Assembly: GCF_001598475.1 (NCBI RefSeq)
Contig: NZ_BCZA01000006.1
Location: forward strand, 310,001-374,000
Direction of reading: 5' to 3'
DNA from: Pantoea agglomerans NBRC 102470
GTDB taxonomy: Bacteria; Pseudomonadota; Gammaproteobacteria; Enterobacterales; Enterobacteriaceae
Length of the DNA: 64,000 bases
Shown here: positions 45,000 through 54,866 of the stretch, in pieces
How the letters are laid out: every line of letters starts with the position of its first letter
Position numbering within the stretch: position 1 is the stretch's first letter
Position numbers and translations under genes: made by a program
The notes under the pieces: generated by a model
What the model was told of the DNA's origin: nothing
Databases searched by the model: none
What the model saw: the letters and a program-made list of their open reading frames with translations, nothing else

Positions 45000-45597
45000 A
45001 AAAACACCCCGTAAGCGTCTGTCACGCGAAGCACGACGCAGGCAGTTGTCAGACGTCGCGTGGCAGATAATGCAAACCGAAGGCAGCGAGGCACTGACGC
45101 TGGCCAGAGTCGGCGACGCGGCGGGGGTCAGTAAACCGGTGGTTTATGACCACTTCACCACCCGTCATGGATTGCTGGCGGCGTTGTATGACGATTTTGA
45201 TCGTCGCCAGACCGAAAAGATGGAAGCGGCGATGAATGCCGCACCGATGGTGATGCAACAAAAAGCGGAAGTGCTTGCGGCCTGTTATGTGGATTGTGTG
45301 ATGACGGAGGGGCGTGAGATTCCGGAGTTGCTGTCAGCGCTCAGCACCTCGCCGGAACTGGCTGCCGTCAAACGCCACTATCAGCTCGACTTTATCGCCC
45401 GCTGTCAGCGCTGGTTTGCCCCTCTGGCTGGCAGCAGCGGCATTCCGGAAGCAGGCATGTGGGGCTTGCTGGGGGGCGCGGATGCCATCGCAGGCGCGGT
45501 GGCACGCGGCGATGTCAGCAAACCGGAAGGAGAGCAGGCGATCACTGCCATGGTCGTGGCGCTGGTGGCAGGCAGCCGTGCGTCGGAATCGGATTAG
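44989..45597 (+). CDS. TetR/AcrR family transcriptional regulator
   Basis: A 202-aa TetR-type repressor. The N-terminal HTH (ALTLARVGDAAGVSKPVVYDHFTTRHGLL) ends near residue 60, followed by a helical ligand domain. ATG 44989 lies inside the upstream flavoprotein gene and follows AGGAA; longer in-frame starts belong to the overlap and are unlikely. It probably represses its own operon and responds to a quinone-like inducer. Confidence 0.9.
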   Translation: MTVEKTPRKRLSREARRRQLSDVAWQIMQTEGSEALTLARVGDAAGVSKPVVYDHFTTRHGLLAALYDDFDRRQTEKMEAAMNAAPMVMQQKAEVLAACYVDCVMTEGREIPELLSALSTSPELAAVKRHYQLDFIARCQRWFAPLAGSSGIPEAGMWGLLGGADAIAGAVARGDVSKPEGEQAITAMVVALVAGSRASESD

Positions 45598-45600
45598 CAT

Positions 45601-45624
45601 AAAAAAGGCGGCCCGCAGGCCGCC
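45601..45624 (-). terminator. Terminator of malEFG
   Basis: On the minus strand GGCGGCC (45624-45618) pairs with GGCCGCC (45613-45607), followed by six T's (45606-45601). The stem lies about 60 bases beyond the malG stop codon and 10 bases after the convergent tetR. Confidence 0.85.
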
Positions 45625-45683
45625 GAATCCTTCAACCACAACAGGCGTTGTGTAAGTAGTGGCAACGTACAATGATGATCGTT

Positions 45684-46574
45684 TTAGCCTTTCACCCCGC
45701 CCGCGGTTAAACCGCTCACCAGCCAGCGCTGCGCCAGCAGGAAAACAAGGGTGATCGGAATCGCGGAGAGCACCGCCGCAGCGGCGAAATCGCCCCACAG
45801 ATAATTCTGCGGATTGAGGTACTGCTGCATCCCGACCGCCAGGGTGTAGCTGTTCACATCGCGCAGCAGCAGCGAGGCGACCGGCACTTCAGTCACCGCG
45901 GCGATAAACGCCAGAATAAACACCACCGCCAGAATCGGCACCGACAGCGGCAGCAGCACCAGCCGGAACGCCTGCCACGGCGTTGCGCCATCCAGCGCGG
46001 CCGCCTCTTCCAGTGACCCGTCGATAGTCTCGAAATAGCCTTTGATGGTCCAGACATGCAGCGCGATACCGCCCAGATAGGCGAAGATCACCCCACCGTG
46101 GGTATTCAGCCCGATAAAGGGCAGATACTGGCCGAGACGATCAAACAGGGCATAGAGCGCCACCAGCGACAGCACCGCCGGGAACATCTGGAATATCAGC
46201 ATCCCTTTCAGCAGGCTGGCACGGCCGGTAAAGCGCATACGGGCAAAGGCATAGGCGCAGGTGGTAGAGAGCGCCACGATGCCCAGCGCACTGATTGCCG
46301 CAATCTTGATCGAGTTCCATAACCAGAGCAGCACCGGGAAGGGCGGCGGTGTCACCCGGCCATCCGCATGTTCCACGCTGAAACCCAGCGCCAGCCGCCA
46401 GTGCTCCCATGAGATCTGCTCCGGGATCAGGCTGCCGGTGGCGAAGTTCCCGGCACGCAGCGAAATCGCAATCACCATCAGCAGGGGAAAGAGAATCGCC
46501 GCGATAAATAACAGCAGCAGCAGATGCGTGGTGAACAGACGCAGCCGTTGCGATTTCGGTTGTACCATAGCCAT
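45684..46574 (-). CDS. malG: Maltose ABC permease MalG
   Basis: A 296-aa inner-membrane permease of the maltose/maltodextrin importer MalFGK2 with six helices. The EAA loop is [19 protein letters not shown], which contacts MalK. The C-terminus GLTAGGVKG is conserved with E. coli. GAGGAG precedes the ATG. It is separated from malF by 150 bases with stem structures, unlike the tight E. coli spacing. Confidence 0.97.
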   Translation of the reverse strand: MAMVQPKSQRLRLFTTHLLLLLFIAAILFPLLMVIAISLRAGNFATGSLIPEQISWEHWRLALGFSVEHADGRVTPPPFPVLLWLWNSIKIAAISALGIVALSTTCAYAFARMRFTGRASLLKGMLIFQMFPAVLSLVALYALFDRLGQYLPFIGLNTHGGVIFAYLGGIALHVWTIKGYFETIDGSLEEAAALDGATPWQAFRLVLLPLSVPILAVVFILAFIAAVTEVPVASLLLRDVNSYTLAVGMQQYLNPQNYLWGDFAAAAVLSAIPITLVFLLAQRWLVSGLTAGGVKG

Positions 46575-46724
46575 AACAACTCCTCAGAGCCTGGTCCCTC
46601 AGGCTATTTTATTTGTCAGTCTGAACCCGGGCAGTGCTCACAATCCTCACCTCCCAGGTTCCGGTTGTTCCACGCTCTTCGCGTCCGGACTGCCTGCAAC
46701 CATGACGCCAGTCGGGCCAGGCGC
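46575..46724 (-). promoter_or_regulatory. Structured malF-malG spacer
   Basis: 150 bases inside the malEFG transcript. A perfect AGCCTG/CAGGCT stem lies just before the malG ribosome site. A MalT-box-like GGAGGTGAGG (8 of 10 to GGGGATGAGG) occurs on the minus strand. The spacer may tune malG expression or hold a weak internal promoter. Confidence 0.35.
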
Positions 46725-48248
46725 TTAGTCGAATTTCATCCGCGAGGCTTTCAGGTTAATCACCGCCAGCGCACCCACCAGCAGGAAGATCAGCGTGGCG
46801 ATAGCGGCGGCCAGCCCAAAGTCCTGCCCGCCGCCGCCTTCAAAGGCGATACGCCAGGTGTAGTTCACCAGCAAATCGGTGTAACCGGCTGGCGTGGTGG
46901 TGCCGAGGCGATCCGGCCCGCCGTTGGTGAGTAACTGCACCAGAACAAAGTTATTAAAGTTAAAGGCAAAGCTGGCGATCATCAGCGGCATCAGTGGTTT
47001 CAGCAGCAGCGGCAGAGTAATCAGGAAGAAGTTCTGCAGCGGTCCCGCACCGTCCATCGCCGAGGCTTCATAGAGATCGTCCGGAATTGCCTTCAGCAGG
47101 CCCATGCAGAGGATCATCATGTAGGGGTAGCCGAGCCAGGTATTGACGATAATCAGCATGGTGCGCGCCAGCGTCGGGTCGCTGAACCAGGCCGGCTTCA
47201 CGCCAAACAGCGCGCTGAGCATCACATTGATTTCACCAAAGCTCTGGTTGAACAGTCCTTTGAAAATCAGTATCGAGATAAACGCTGGCACGGCATAAGG
47301 CAGAATCAGCATCACCCGATAGACCGCTTTGCCGCGCAACGCCTCCCACTGCACCAGACAGGCCAGCACCATTCCCACCGCGACGGTCAGCACCACCGTG
47401 ATCAGCGAGAAGAGTAGCGTCCAGCCAAATATCGCCAGGAACGGCTTCTGAATCCCTTCGTCAGTAAACACCCGCACGAAGTTTTTCCAGCCGGTATTCA
47501 CGGTAAAGCCGGGACTCAGGGTTTCGTTCGCCCAACTGCCGTCGGCGTTAATCGCCTGGTAGAAACCAGTCTGCGGATTAGCACGATAGCGCGCGTTACT
47601 CTGCTGGTTGATCAGCTCATCCTGCACACCCACCCGATAGAGCGGCTGGGTGCCGGAGAACTGGCGCAGCGAACTCATCCGTAACTGACGACCATCCGGC
47701 ATTTCCGCCCGGATCTGGCTCAGTGCCTGACGATGGGTCGTGATCGCTCTGAAGTTCGCCCGTTCACCTGAAGGTGCAGCAGCAGGGGCCATTTTCAGGG
47801 TCTGTTCAGCGCCAAACTGAAACGGCGGTGAAACATAGTTTTTGCCATCATTCAGCACCAGCTGCCAGCGCTCGCCGGCCGGGAACAGAGAAAAACTGAC
47901 TGCTTCACCCGACTGGAAGGTGCGGCCCAGCAAAACCTGCTGCGCCCGTTCAAAGGTGAGCTGGTTGCTGCTGCTGTAGTTGGTAAAGGCAATGGCAATC
48001 GTGCAGGCGAGAGGGAACAGTACAAACAGCGCCATTCCCGCCACGCCGGGATAGACATAACGCCACGCATAGGCGCGACGGTTAGCAAAAATCCACAGTC
48101 CGGTCGCACTGAGGATCAGCGTCAGCAGCGCAAACAGATATTCGCCCTGCGCGTACATCAGCACCAGCAGATAGCCGACCAGCAGACAGCAGATCCCGAT
48201 GAGAACGCTTTTCAACAGCACACTGCGCGTTTTCGGTTTTCCTGACAT
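46725..48248 (-). CDS. malF: Maltose ABC permease MalF
   Basis: A 507-aa permease with eight predicted helices and the large periplasmic P2 loop (about 95-275) that touches MalE. The EAA loop is DLYEASAMDGAGPLQNFF. ATG 48248 has AAGGA upstream. The GTG 24 bases earlier is in frame but unlikely. Second gene of malEFG. Confidence 0.97.
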   Translation of the reverse strand: MSGKPKTRSVLLKSVLIGICCLLVGYLLVLMYAQGEYLFALLTLILSATGLWIFANRRAYAWRYVYPGVAGMALFVLFPLACTIAIAFTNYSSSNQLTFERAQQVLLGRTFQSGEAVSFSLFPAGERWQLVLNDGKNYVSPPFQFGAEQTLKMAPAAAPSGERANFRAITTHRQALSQIRAEMPDGRQLRMSSLRQFSGTQPLYRVGVQDELINQQSNARYRANPQTGFYQAINADGSWANETLSPGFTVNTGWKNFVRVFTDEGIQKPFLAIFGWTLLFSLITVVLTVAVGMVLACLVQWEALRGKAVYRVMLILPYAVPAFISILIFKGLFNQSFGEINVMLSALFGVKPAWFSDPTLARTMLIIVNTWLGYPYMMILCMGLLKAIPDDLYEASAMDGAGPLQNFFLITLPLLLKPLMPLMIASFAFNFNNFVLVQLLTNGGPDRLGTTTPAGYTDLLVNYTWRIAFEGGGGQDFGLAAAIATLIFLLVGALAVINLKASRMKFD

Positions 48249-48275
48249 GATGCGGTTTTCCTTAACGGTCACTCA

Positions 48276-48293
48276 AGCCGGGTTGCCCCGGCT
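48276..48293 (-). other. Hairpin between malE and malF
   Basis: AGCCGGG (48276-48282) and CCCGGCT (48287-48293) form a 7-bp stem with a 4-base loop, 13 bases after the malE stop codon and without a T-run. E. coli has REP stems at the same place that stabilise malE mRNA. This stem could do the same. Confidence 0.6.
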
Positions 48294-48305
48294 GCAAGGG
48301 GAGAA

Positions 48306-49496
48306 TTACTTCTTCAGACGGGCCTGAGCATCTTTCAGTGCGGCGTCGACGCTCTGACGACCGCCCAGCGCGTTCAGGGTAGCGGTGCGCATCGCATACC
48401 AGAATGCCGCCATCTGCGGGATATTCGGCATGATGTCACCCTGACGGGCATTGTTCATGGTGGCGGCGATACGCGAATCTTTTTCCAGCGTCTGCTGGAA
48501 AGATTTCAGCGCCACAGCACCCAGCGGCTTATCTTTGTTGACCGCATCCAGGCCGGTGTCAGTCAGCAGATAATTCTCCAGGAACTCTTTCGCCAGCTCT
48601 TTGTTAGGACTGGCGGCGTTGATCCCGGCACTCAGCACGCCGACAAAGGCTTTCGACGGTTTACCGTTCAGGGTTGGCAATTCGGTGACGCCATAGTCGA
48701 TGCCGCTCTTGTCGAGGTTGCCCCACGCCCACGGACCATTAATGGTCATGGCGGTTTCGCCTTTGTTAAAGGCGGCCTCAGCAATCGAATAATCGGTGTC
48801 CGCATTCAGGGTTTTGGCTTTAACCTGATCGACCAGGAACTGCATGCCCGCTTTAGCTCCGGCGTTATCGACGCCGACATCCTTCACGTCATAATGTCCG
48901 TCGGTGAGCTTAAAGGCGTAAGCCCCGCCTGCGGCCAGCAGCGGCCAGGTGAAGTAGGGTTCCTGCAGGTTAAACATGATGGCGCTTTTGCCTTTGGCGC
49001 GCAGTTGCTTGTCGAGACCGGCAATCTCTTCCCAGGTTTTTGGCGGGTTCGGCAGCAGCTTTTTGTTGTAGATCAGTGACAGCGACTCAACGGAGATCGG
49101 ATAGCCAATCAGCTTGCCGTCAAAGCGCACCGCGTCCCAGGTGAACGGGAAAATCTTCTCGCGGAAGCTGGCATCCGGCGTGATCTCAGCCAGCAGGCCG
49201 GATTGCGCATAGCCGCCGAAACGGTCATGTGCCCAGAAGATAATATCCGGGCCATCGCCGGTCGCCGCGACCTGCGGATACTTCTCTTCCATTTTGTCAG
49301 GATGTTCGACCGTAACTTTGATGCCGGTCTCCTGCTCAAATTTCTTACCCACTTCGGCAAGGCCGTTGTAGCCCTTGTCACCGTTGATCCAGATGACCAG
49401 TTTACCTTCCTCAATTTTTGCCATCGCGCTGGCCGAAAAGAGCACGGCAGAGAGGGCAGAAAGGGCCAGAATTCTTGCTCCGGTTTTCATCGTCAT
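48306..49496 (-). CDS. malE: Maltose-binding protein MalE
   Basis: Periplasmic maltose/maltodextrin-binding protein, 396 aa. The signal peptide is cut at SAMA-K (26/27), and the mature start [20 protein letters not shown] matches E. coli. Sugar-binding segments [13 protein letters not shown] and [17 protein letters not shown] are conserved. First gene of malEFG, divergent from malK with MalT-type boxes between. Confidence 0.98.
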   Translation of the reverse strand: MTMKTGARILALSALSAVLFSASAMAKIEEGKLVIWINGDKGYNGLAEVGKKFEQETGIKVTVEHPDKMEEKYPQVAATGDGPDIIFWAHDRFGGYAQSGLLAEITPDASFREKIFPFTWDAVRFDGKLIGYPISVESLSLIYNKKLLPNPPKTWEEIAGLDKQLRAKGKSAIMFNLQEPYFTWPLLAAGGAYAFKLTDGHYDVKDVGVDNAGAKAGMQFLVDQVKAKTLNADTDYSIAEAAFNKGETAMTINGPWAWGNLDKSGIDYGVTELPTLNGKPSKAFVGVLSAGINAASPNKELAKEFLENYLLTDTGLDAVNKDKPLGAVALKSFQQTLEKDSRIAATMNNARQGDIMPNIPQMAAFWYAMRTATLNALGGRQSVDAALKDAQARLKK

Positions 49497-49858
49497 AAAT
49501 CCATCCTGTTAGCGGAAGTGGTGAATGCTTTACCGGCATCATTGTGCTTATCCGCCACGGCTTCTCATCCTCCTCTGCTCTACGCCCCTCGGCCTGCCGC
49601 TGTGATCGCGCTGGCAAAAAGCCCCTCAAGCGGGCGCTTACGCGGCAAAAATTCCTGCGGGTCTGCGTGAGCGATCACAAAAAAGCGCGGCAGCGTGCGG
49701 GCCGCGGCGTCAGCCCGCGTTTCTCCTCCTCCCGCCTCCTCCCCCAGCGGAATGCAGTGCGGTGGAGGATGTTACCGTCTGTTTCCTCTCGCATAGTGAG
49801 CCCCGGAACCCGTCTGCCGCTGGGCAGGCACGACTATGCAGCTAAGAGGGAAGGGATC
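49497..49858. promoter_or_regulatory. malE/malK divergent control region
   Basis: 362 bases without a gene. Two MalT-box matches lie next to each other on the minus strand: GGGGAGGAGG (complement of 49735-49744, a perfect match to GGGGAKGAGG) and CGGGAGGAGG (complement of 49725-49734, one mismatch). A third, weaker GAGGATGAGA lies near 49562-49572. TGTGATCGCGCTGGCA at 49601-49616 is a partial CRP-site match. Co-activation by MalT and CRP is the E. coli pattern. Confidence 0.7.
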
Positions 49859-50968
49859 ATGGCGAGCGTTGTGTTACGCAATGTCACGAAAGCCTGGGGC
49901 GATACGGTGGTGTCGAAAGATATCGATCTCACTATTCGTGAAGGGGAATTTGTTGTTTTCGTCGGCCCATCAGGCTGTGGCAAATCGACGCTGCTGCGCA
50001 TGATTGCCGGGCTGGAGACCATCACCAGCGGCGAGCTGTTAATCGGCGACCGGCGCATGAATGAAGTGCCGCCCGCCGAACGCGGCATCGGCATGGTGTT
50101 TCAGTCCTATGCGCTCTATCCCCATCTGTCGGTGGCGGAGAACATGTCTTTTGGCCTCAAACTCGCCGGGGTGAAAAAAGCGGAGATCCAGCAGCGGGTT
50201 AATCAGGTGGCGGAGATTCTGCAACTGGCGCATCTGCTCGATCGCCGGCCTAAAGCCCTCTCTGGCGGGCAGCGTCAGCGCGTGGCGATTGGCCGCACGC
50301 TGGTGGCGGAACCGCGCGTCTTCCTGCTGGATGAACCACTGTCGAACCTTGACGCCGCGCTGCGCGTTCAGATGCGCATTGAGATCTCCCGTCTGCATAA
50401 GCGCCTGAAGCGCACCATGATTTACGTGACCCACGATCAGATCGAAGCGATGACGCTGGCCGACAAAATCGTGGTGCTGGATGCCGGACGTATTGCGCAG
50501 GTCGGTAAGCCGCTTGAGCTGTACCACTATCCCGCCAACCGCTTTGTCGCCGGATTTATCGGCTCACCAAAAATGAATTTCCTGCCGGTCAAAGTGACCG
50601 CCACCGCCATCGATCAGGTTCAGGTGCGGCTGCCGAATCAGCAGCTGGTCTGGCTGCCGGTTGACAGCGCCGGTGTGCAGGTCGGCAGCAACATGTCACT
50701 GGGTATTCGCCCGGAACATCTGCTCTCCAGCGATATCGCCGACGTCACCCTGGAAGGGGAAGTGCAGGTGGTGGAACAGCTGGGGCATGAAACACAGATC
50801 CACATCGAGATTCCCGCTATCCGTCAGAACCTGGTTTACCGCCAGGAGGACGTCGTGCTGGTAAAAGAGGGCGCCATCCTCGGTATTGGCCTGCCGCCCG
50901 AGCGTTGTCACCTGTTCCGCGAGGACGGGAGCGCGTGCCGCAGGCTGTATCAGGAGCCGGGTGTATAG
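49859..50968 (+). CDS. malK: Maltose ABC ATPase MalK
   Basis: A 369-aa ATPase of MalFGK2. Walker [10 protein letters not shown], signature [13 protein letters not shown] and Walker [13 protein letters not shown] are intact. The C-terminal regulatory OB-like domain (about 235-369) is complete; in E. coli it binds MalT and EIIA-Glc. ATG 49859 follows AAGGGA; the frame is open further upstream into the promoter region but without a plausible start. Confidence 0.97.
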   Translation: MASVVLRNVTKAWGDTVVSKDIDLTIREGEFVVFVGPSGCGKSTLLRMIAGLETITSGELLIGDRRMNEVPPAERGIGMVFQSYALYPHLSVAENMSFGLKLAGVKKAEIQQRVNQVAEILQLAHLLDRRPKALSGGQRQRVAIGRTLVAEPRVFLLDEPLSNLDAALRVQMRIEISRLHKRLKRTMIYVTHDQIEAMTLADKIVVLDAGRIAQVGKPLELYHYPANRFVAGFIGSPKMNFLPVKVTATAIDQVQVRLPNQQLVWLPVDSAGVQVGSNMSLGIRPEHLLSSDIADVTLEGEVQVVEQLGHETQIHIEIPAIRQNLVYRQEDVVLVKEGAILGIGLPPERCHLFREDGSACRRLYQEPGV

Positions 50969-51008
50969 CCCTGCCAAAAACAATAAAAGCAATGACCTCA
51001 GGAGATAG

Positions 51009-52313
<1,305 letters not shown>

Positions 52314-52415
52314 GCCAGCACCTTTTCTGACAGGCGCGCCTGCGCCTGATGGATCTCTTTGGTCGCGGTGTGCCATTGCCTGGTTCACGCCGCGACCTGC
52401 AATAAGGTAGACATA

Positions 52416-53354
52416 ATGAAAATGAAAAAACTGGCTGCACTCTGCCTGAGTGCGGCGTTACTGACAGGACACGCGCTTCCCGCCCTGGCGGATGTCAATC
52501 TGGTGCCGCAGGATCTCTCGTCCGCACCGGTCGTGGCACCCGAGACACTGCAACGCCTGAGCTGGCAACCGTTGGCTGCTTCTCAGACACAGACAACAAA
52601 ACTCGCTAACAGCGGACAGACGCTGTATGCGCCACACATTGCCGGTCCGGTCGCGGCCTACAGTCTGCCCGCCAATATCGGCGAACTGACGCTGACGCTG
52701 AGCAGTGAAGTGGCGAACGGTCAGGTTTTCGCGCCGAACGTGCTGGTGCTGGATGAAAACCTGCGTCCTGCGGCCTGGTTTCCCAGCCGCTACTTTACCT
52801 ATCAGAAGCCGGGCGTGATGGCGGCAGATCGACTGGAAGGGGTGATGAAATTAACCCCGGCGCTGGGTCAGCAAAAAATCTACCTGCTGGTGTTTACCAC
52901 CGACAGCGATCTGACACAAACCACCACGCTGCTTGACCCGGCCAAGGCCTACGCGCAGGGCACCGGTCATGCGGTACCGGATATTCCCGATCCCGTCGCC
53001 CGCCACAGCCGGGAAGGGACAATCAAGCTGAAGATGCAGACCAGTTCCGGCTCATCCATTCTGGTCGGGCCGCTGTTTGGTTCATCCGGCCCGAGCGCGG
53101 TGACCGTCGGCAATACCGCACCTGCGGCAGCGTACAGCGCAGCACCGGCGCCTGCACCCGCCGCAGCGCCCGCGCCAAAAGCCCATGCGGAACCGATCAT
53201 GAGCGACACCGAGAGTTACTTTAACCAGAAGATCAGACAGGCGGTGAACAGCGGTAATATCGATAAGGCGCTGAAACTGCTGGATGAAGCCGAGCGGCTG
53301 GGTTCCACCTCTGCCCGGCAGACCTTTATCAGTAGTGTTAAAGGCAAGGGGTGA
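52416..53354 (+). CDS. malM: Maltose regulon periplasmic protein MalM
   Basis: A 312-aa exported protein, last gene of malK-lamB-malM. The signal peptide is cut at ALA-D (about 25). The N-terminal beta domain and C-terminal helical part are joined by an Ala-Pro linker (APAPAPAAAPAPK, near 250). Its function remains unclear in E. coli. ATG 52416 follows AAGGT; a longer frame to 52359 has no ribosome site. A terminator follows. Confidence 0.93.
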   Translation: MKMKKLAALCLSAALLTGHALPALADVNLVPQDLSSAPVVAPETLQRLSWQPLAASQTQTTKLANSGQTLYAPHIAGPVAAYSLPANIGELTLTLSSEVANGQVFAPNVLVLDENLRPAAWFPSRYFTYQKPGVMAADRLEGVMKLTPALGQQKIYLLVFTTDSDLTQTTTLLDPAKAYAQGTGHAVPDIPDPVARHSREGTIKLKMQTSSGSSILVGPLFGSSGPSAVTVGNTAPAAAYSAAPAPAPAAAPAPKAHAEPIMSDTESYFNQKIRQAVNSGNIDKALKLLDEAERLGSTSARQTFISSVKGKG

Positions 53355-53388
53355 AGCTGCCCCGACAATACTGATGTTGTTCCATCTG

Positions 53389-53413
53389 GTGCGCTGCGGC
53401 GCACCTTTTTTTG
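53389..53413 (+). terminator. Terminator of malK-lamB-malM
   Basis: GGTGCGC (53389-53395) pairs with GCGCACC (53400-53406), followed by seven T's (53407-53413). Confidence 0.92.
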
Positions 53414-53542
53414 TTGCAGAGATCCTGATTGCATGATTTTTTTGCGTGGTTTTACGCATTGCGTAAGTCATGCTGTGGGCAATAGCGTTTGATGAATATA
53501 GGCTAACTAAGCTGTTTCAGGGATGACTTTTCTGGAGGCTAA

Positions 53543-53758
53543 ATGCGAAGTTATACGACAACACAGGCCCGAAAATATCTTGCTGAAATCATGGATATCG
53601 TGATGGCGGGTGAGCCTGTGATTATCACCCGGCGGGGCGGTTCTGCTGCTGTGCTTATCAGTCGCGAAGAGTTTGATGTCTGGCAGGAAATAAAACAGGG
53701 TGCCAATTTTTCAGTCGATACGGAAAAGCGTAATCAGAAACTTTTAATGAAGACTTAG
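53543..53758 (+). CDS. Phd/YefM family antitoxin, without adjacent toxin
   Basis: A 71-aa Phd/YefM-type antitoxin. The N-terminal dimer/DNA-binding part reads TTTQARKYLAEIMDIVMAGEPVIITRRGG, followed by AAVLISREEFDVW. The C-terminal toxin-neutralising part is short and polar. No doc- or yoeB-like toxin gene follows; the next genes are the unrelated prlF-yhaV pair. It is either an orphan repressor or the remnant of a broken pair. Confidence 0.85.
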   Translation: MRSYTTTQARKYLAEIMDIVMAGEPVIITRRGGSAAVLISREEFDVWQEIKQGANFSVDTEKRNQKLLMKT

Positions 53759-53786
53759 TAACAAAACATTCGCTCTTATCGCGATC

Positions 53787-53817
53787 AATGCATTTGCATT
53801 GCCAATGCACTTGCATT
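53787..53817. promoter_or_regulatory. Twin palindromes upstream of prlF
   Basis: AATGCATTTGCATT (53787-53800) and AATGCACTTGCATT (53804-53817) are two near-identical 14-bp palindromes 17 bases apart, 40 bases before prlF. They fit an autoregulatory operator for the PrlF-YhaV complex. Confidence 0.7.
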
Positions 53818-53856
53818 ACTGTTGCGCTATCTTGTTTTTTCTAGTGAGAATCCGCA

Positions 53857-54201
53857 ATGGGAACTTTGACTCATGCAAACATCTCTCTGCGTGCTTCATC
53901 AAAACTGACAGCCCGCAGCCAGACCACTATCCCTGCCGCAGTTCGTGATGCGATGAATCTGCAACCTGGTGAGAATATCGAATACGCTGTTCTGCCGGGC
54001 GGCAAAGTCCTTATTACCCGTCAGGAAACGGTGACTGATGATGATCCAGTGATGGCGAGCTTTCTGAGTTTTCTTGCTGCTGACATACGCAACACACCTG
54101 CAAATATTAAAACGCTGGATCGAGGATTATTAACTCGCATTACATCGTTGACCGAAGGTATGGACGTTGATTTGGATGCTCCACTCATGGACGATGAGTA
54201 A
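53857..54201 (+). CDS. prlF: Antitoxin PrlF (SohA)
   Basis: A 114-aa AbrB-type (swapped-hairpin) antitoxin: SSKLTARSQTTIPAAVRDAMNL then GENIEYAVLPGGKVLITR form the DNA-binding beta fold, and the acidic C-terminus wraps the toxin. It neutralises YhaV and represses the operon. It is followed 6 bases later by the toxin gene. Confidence 0.93.
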   Translation: MGTLTHANISLRASSKLTARSQTTIPAAVRDAMNLQPGENIEYAVLPGGKVLITRQETVTDDDPVMASFLSFLAADIRNTPANIKTLDRGLLTRITSLTEGMDVDLDAPLMDDE

Positions 54202-54207
54202 TTAAGT

Positions 54208-54678
54208 ATGGAAGACAGCACGGTTATAAATGGATGGCACGTTTATGTTCATCCCTGTTTTGAATCGCAGCTGATTGCGCTGACCAATGAAGTGGAGTTA
54301 CTCAGGGCTAAATATCCTGAAAGTTACCAGCGAAAAGCGACGACTAAGCTTTTAGCCGCTGTGTTTAAAGTTATCAATAGTGAGATTTGCGCCGATCCAC
54401 ATCAGGCAAAGTTTCGCCAGGGCGATACGCTGGGAGAACAAAATAAGCATTGGTTCCGTGCAAAGTTTTTGATGCAGTATCGTTTGTTCTTTAGATTCAG
54501 CGAGCAACATAAAACCATCATCCTTGCATGGATGAATGACGCTGAGACCAAACGTGCTTATGGCAGTATGCGTGACGCCTATAAAGTATTTTCAGGAATG
54601 TTGCATAACGGCTATCCACCTGACGACTGGGCATTGCTGTTAAAGCAATCTCAGGATTGGGCGAAGATAAATTCTTAA
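54208..54678 (+). CDS. yhaV: Toxin YhaV (RelE-superfamily ribonuclease)
   Basis: A 156-aa ribosome-dependent RNase toxin. NGWHVYVHPCFESQL, KHWFRAKFLMQYRLFFRF and the C-terminal YPPDDWALLL match E. coli YhaV along its length. It pairs with PrlF. The pair sits between malM and malQ, where the E. coli regulon has none. Confidence 0.93.
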   Translation: MEDSTVINGWHVYVHPCFESQLIALTNEVELLRAKYPESYQRKATTKLLAAVFKVINSEICADPHQAKFRQGDTLGEQNKHWFRAKFLMQYRLFFRFSEQHKTIILAWMNDAETKRAYGSMRDAYKVFSGMLHNGYPPDDWALLLKQSQDWAKINS

Positions 54679-54866
54679 GTTCATTAAATCCTGAACAGAA
54701 TCCGGTTAGTGTTTTCAGACGCTCGTGCTCAGGGTGATCTTATCACTGTTGAGAGGCGCTGATTACAGTAGCAGAGTGCGAGCCGTTGCCGGCCCGCACG
54801 CTGTAATAACTGAAAATGATGTAAAACAGGCTGCGTCAGACACGAGTCTGAGTCGCGCGTTAACCT

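Noticed and set aside
49670-49690. CRP-site-like GTGAGCGATCACAA near malK
   Set aside because: Half-sites are 4 rather than 6 bases apart, so it does not fit a CRP site.
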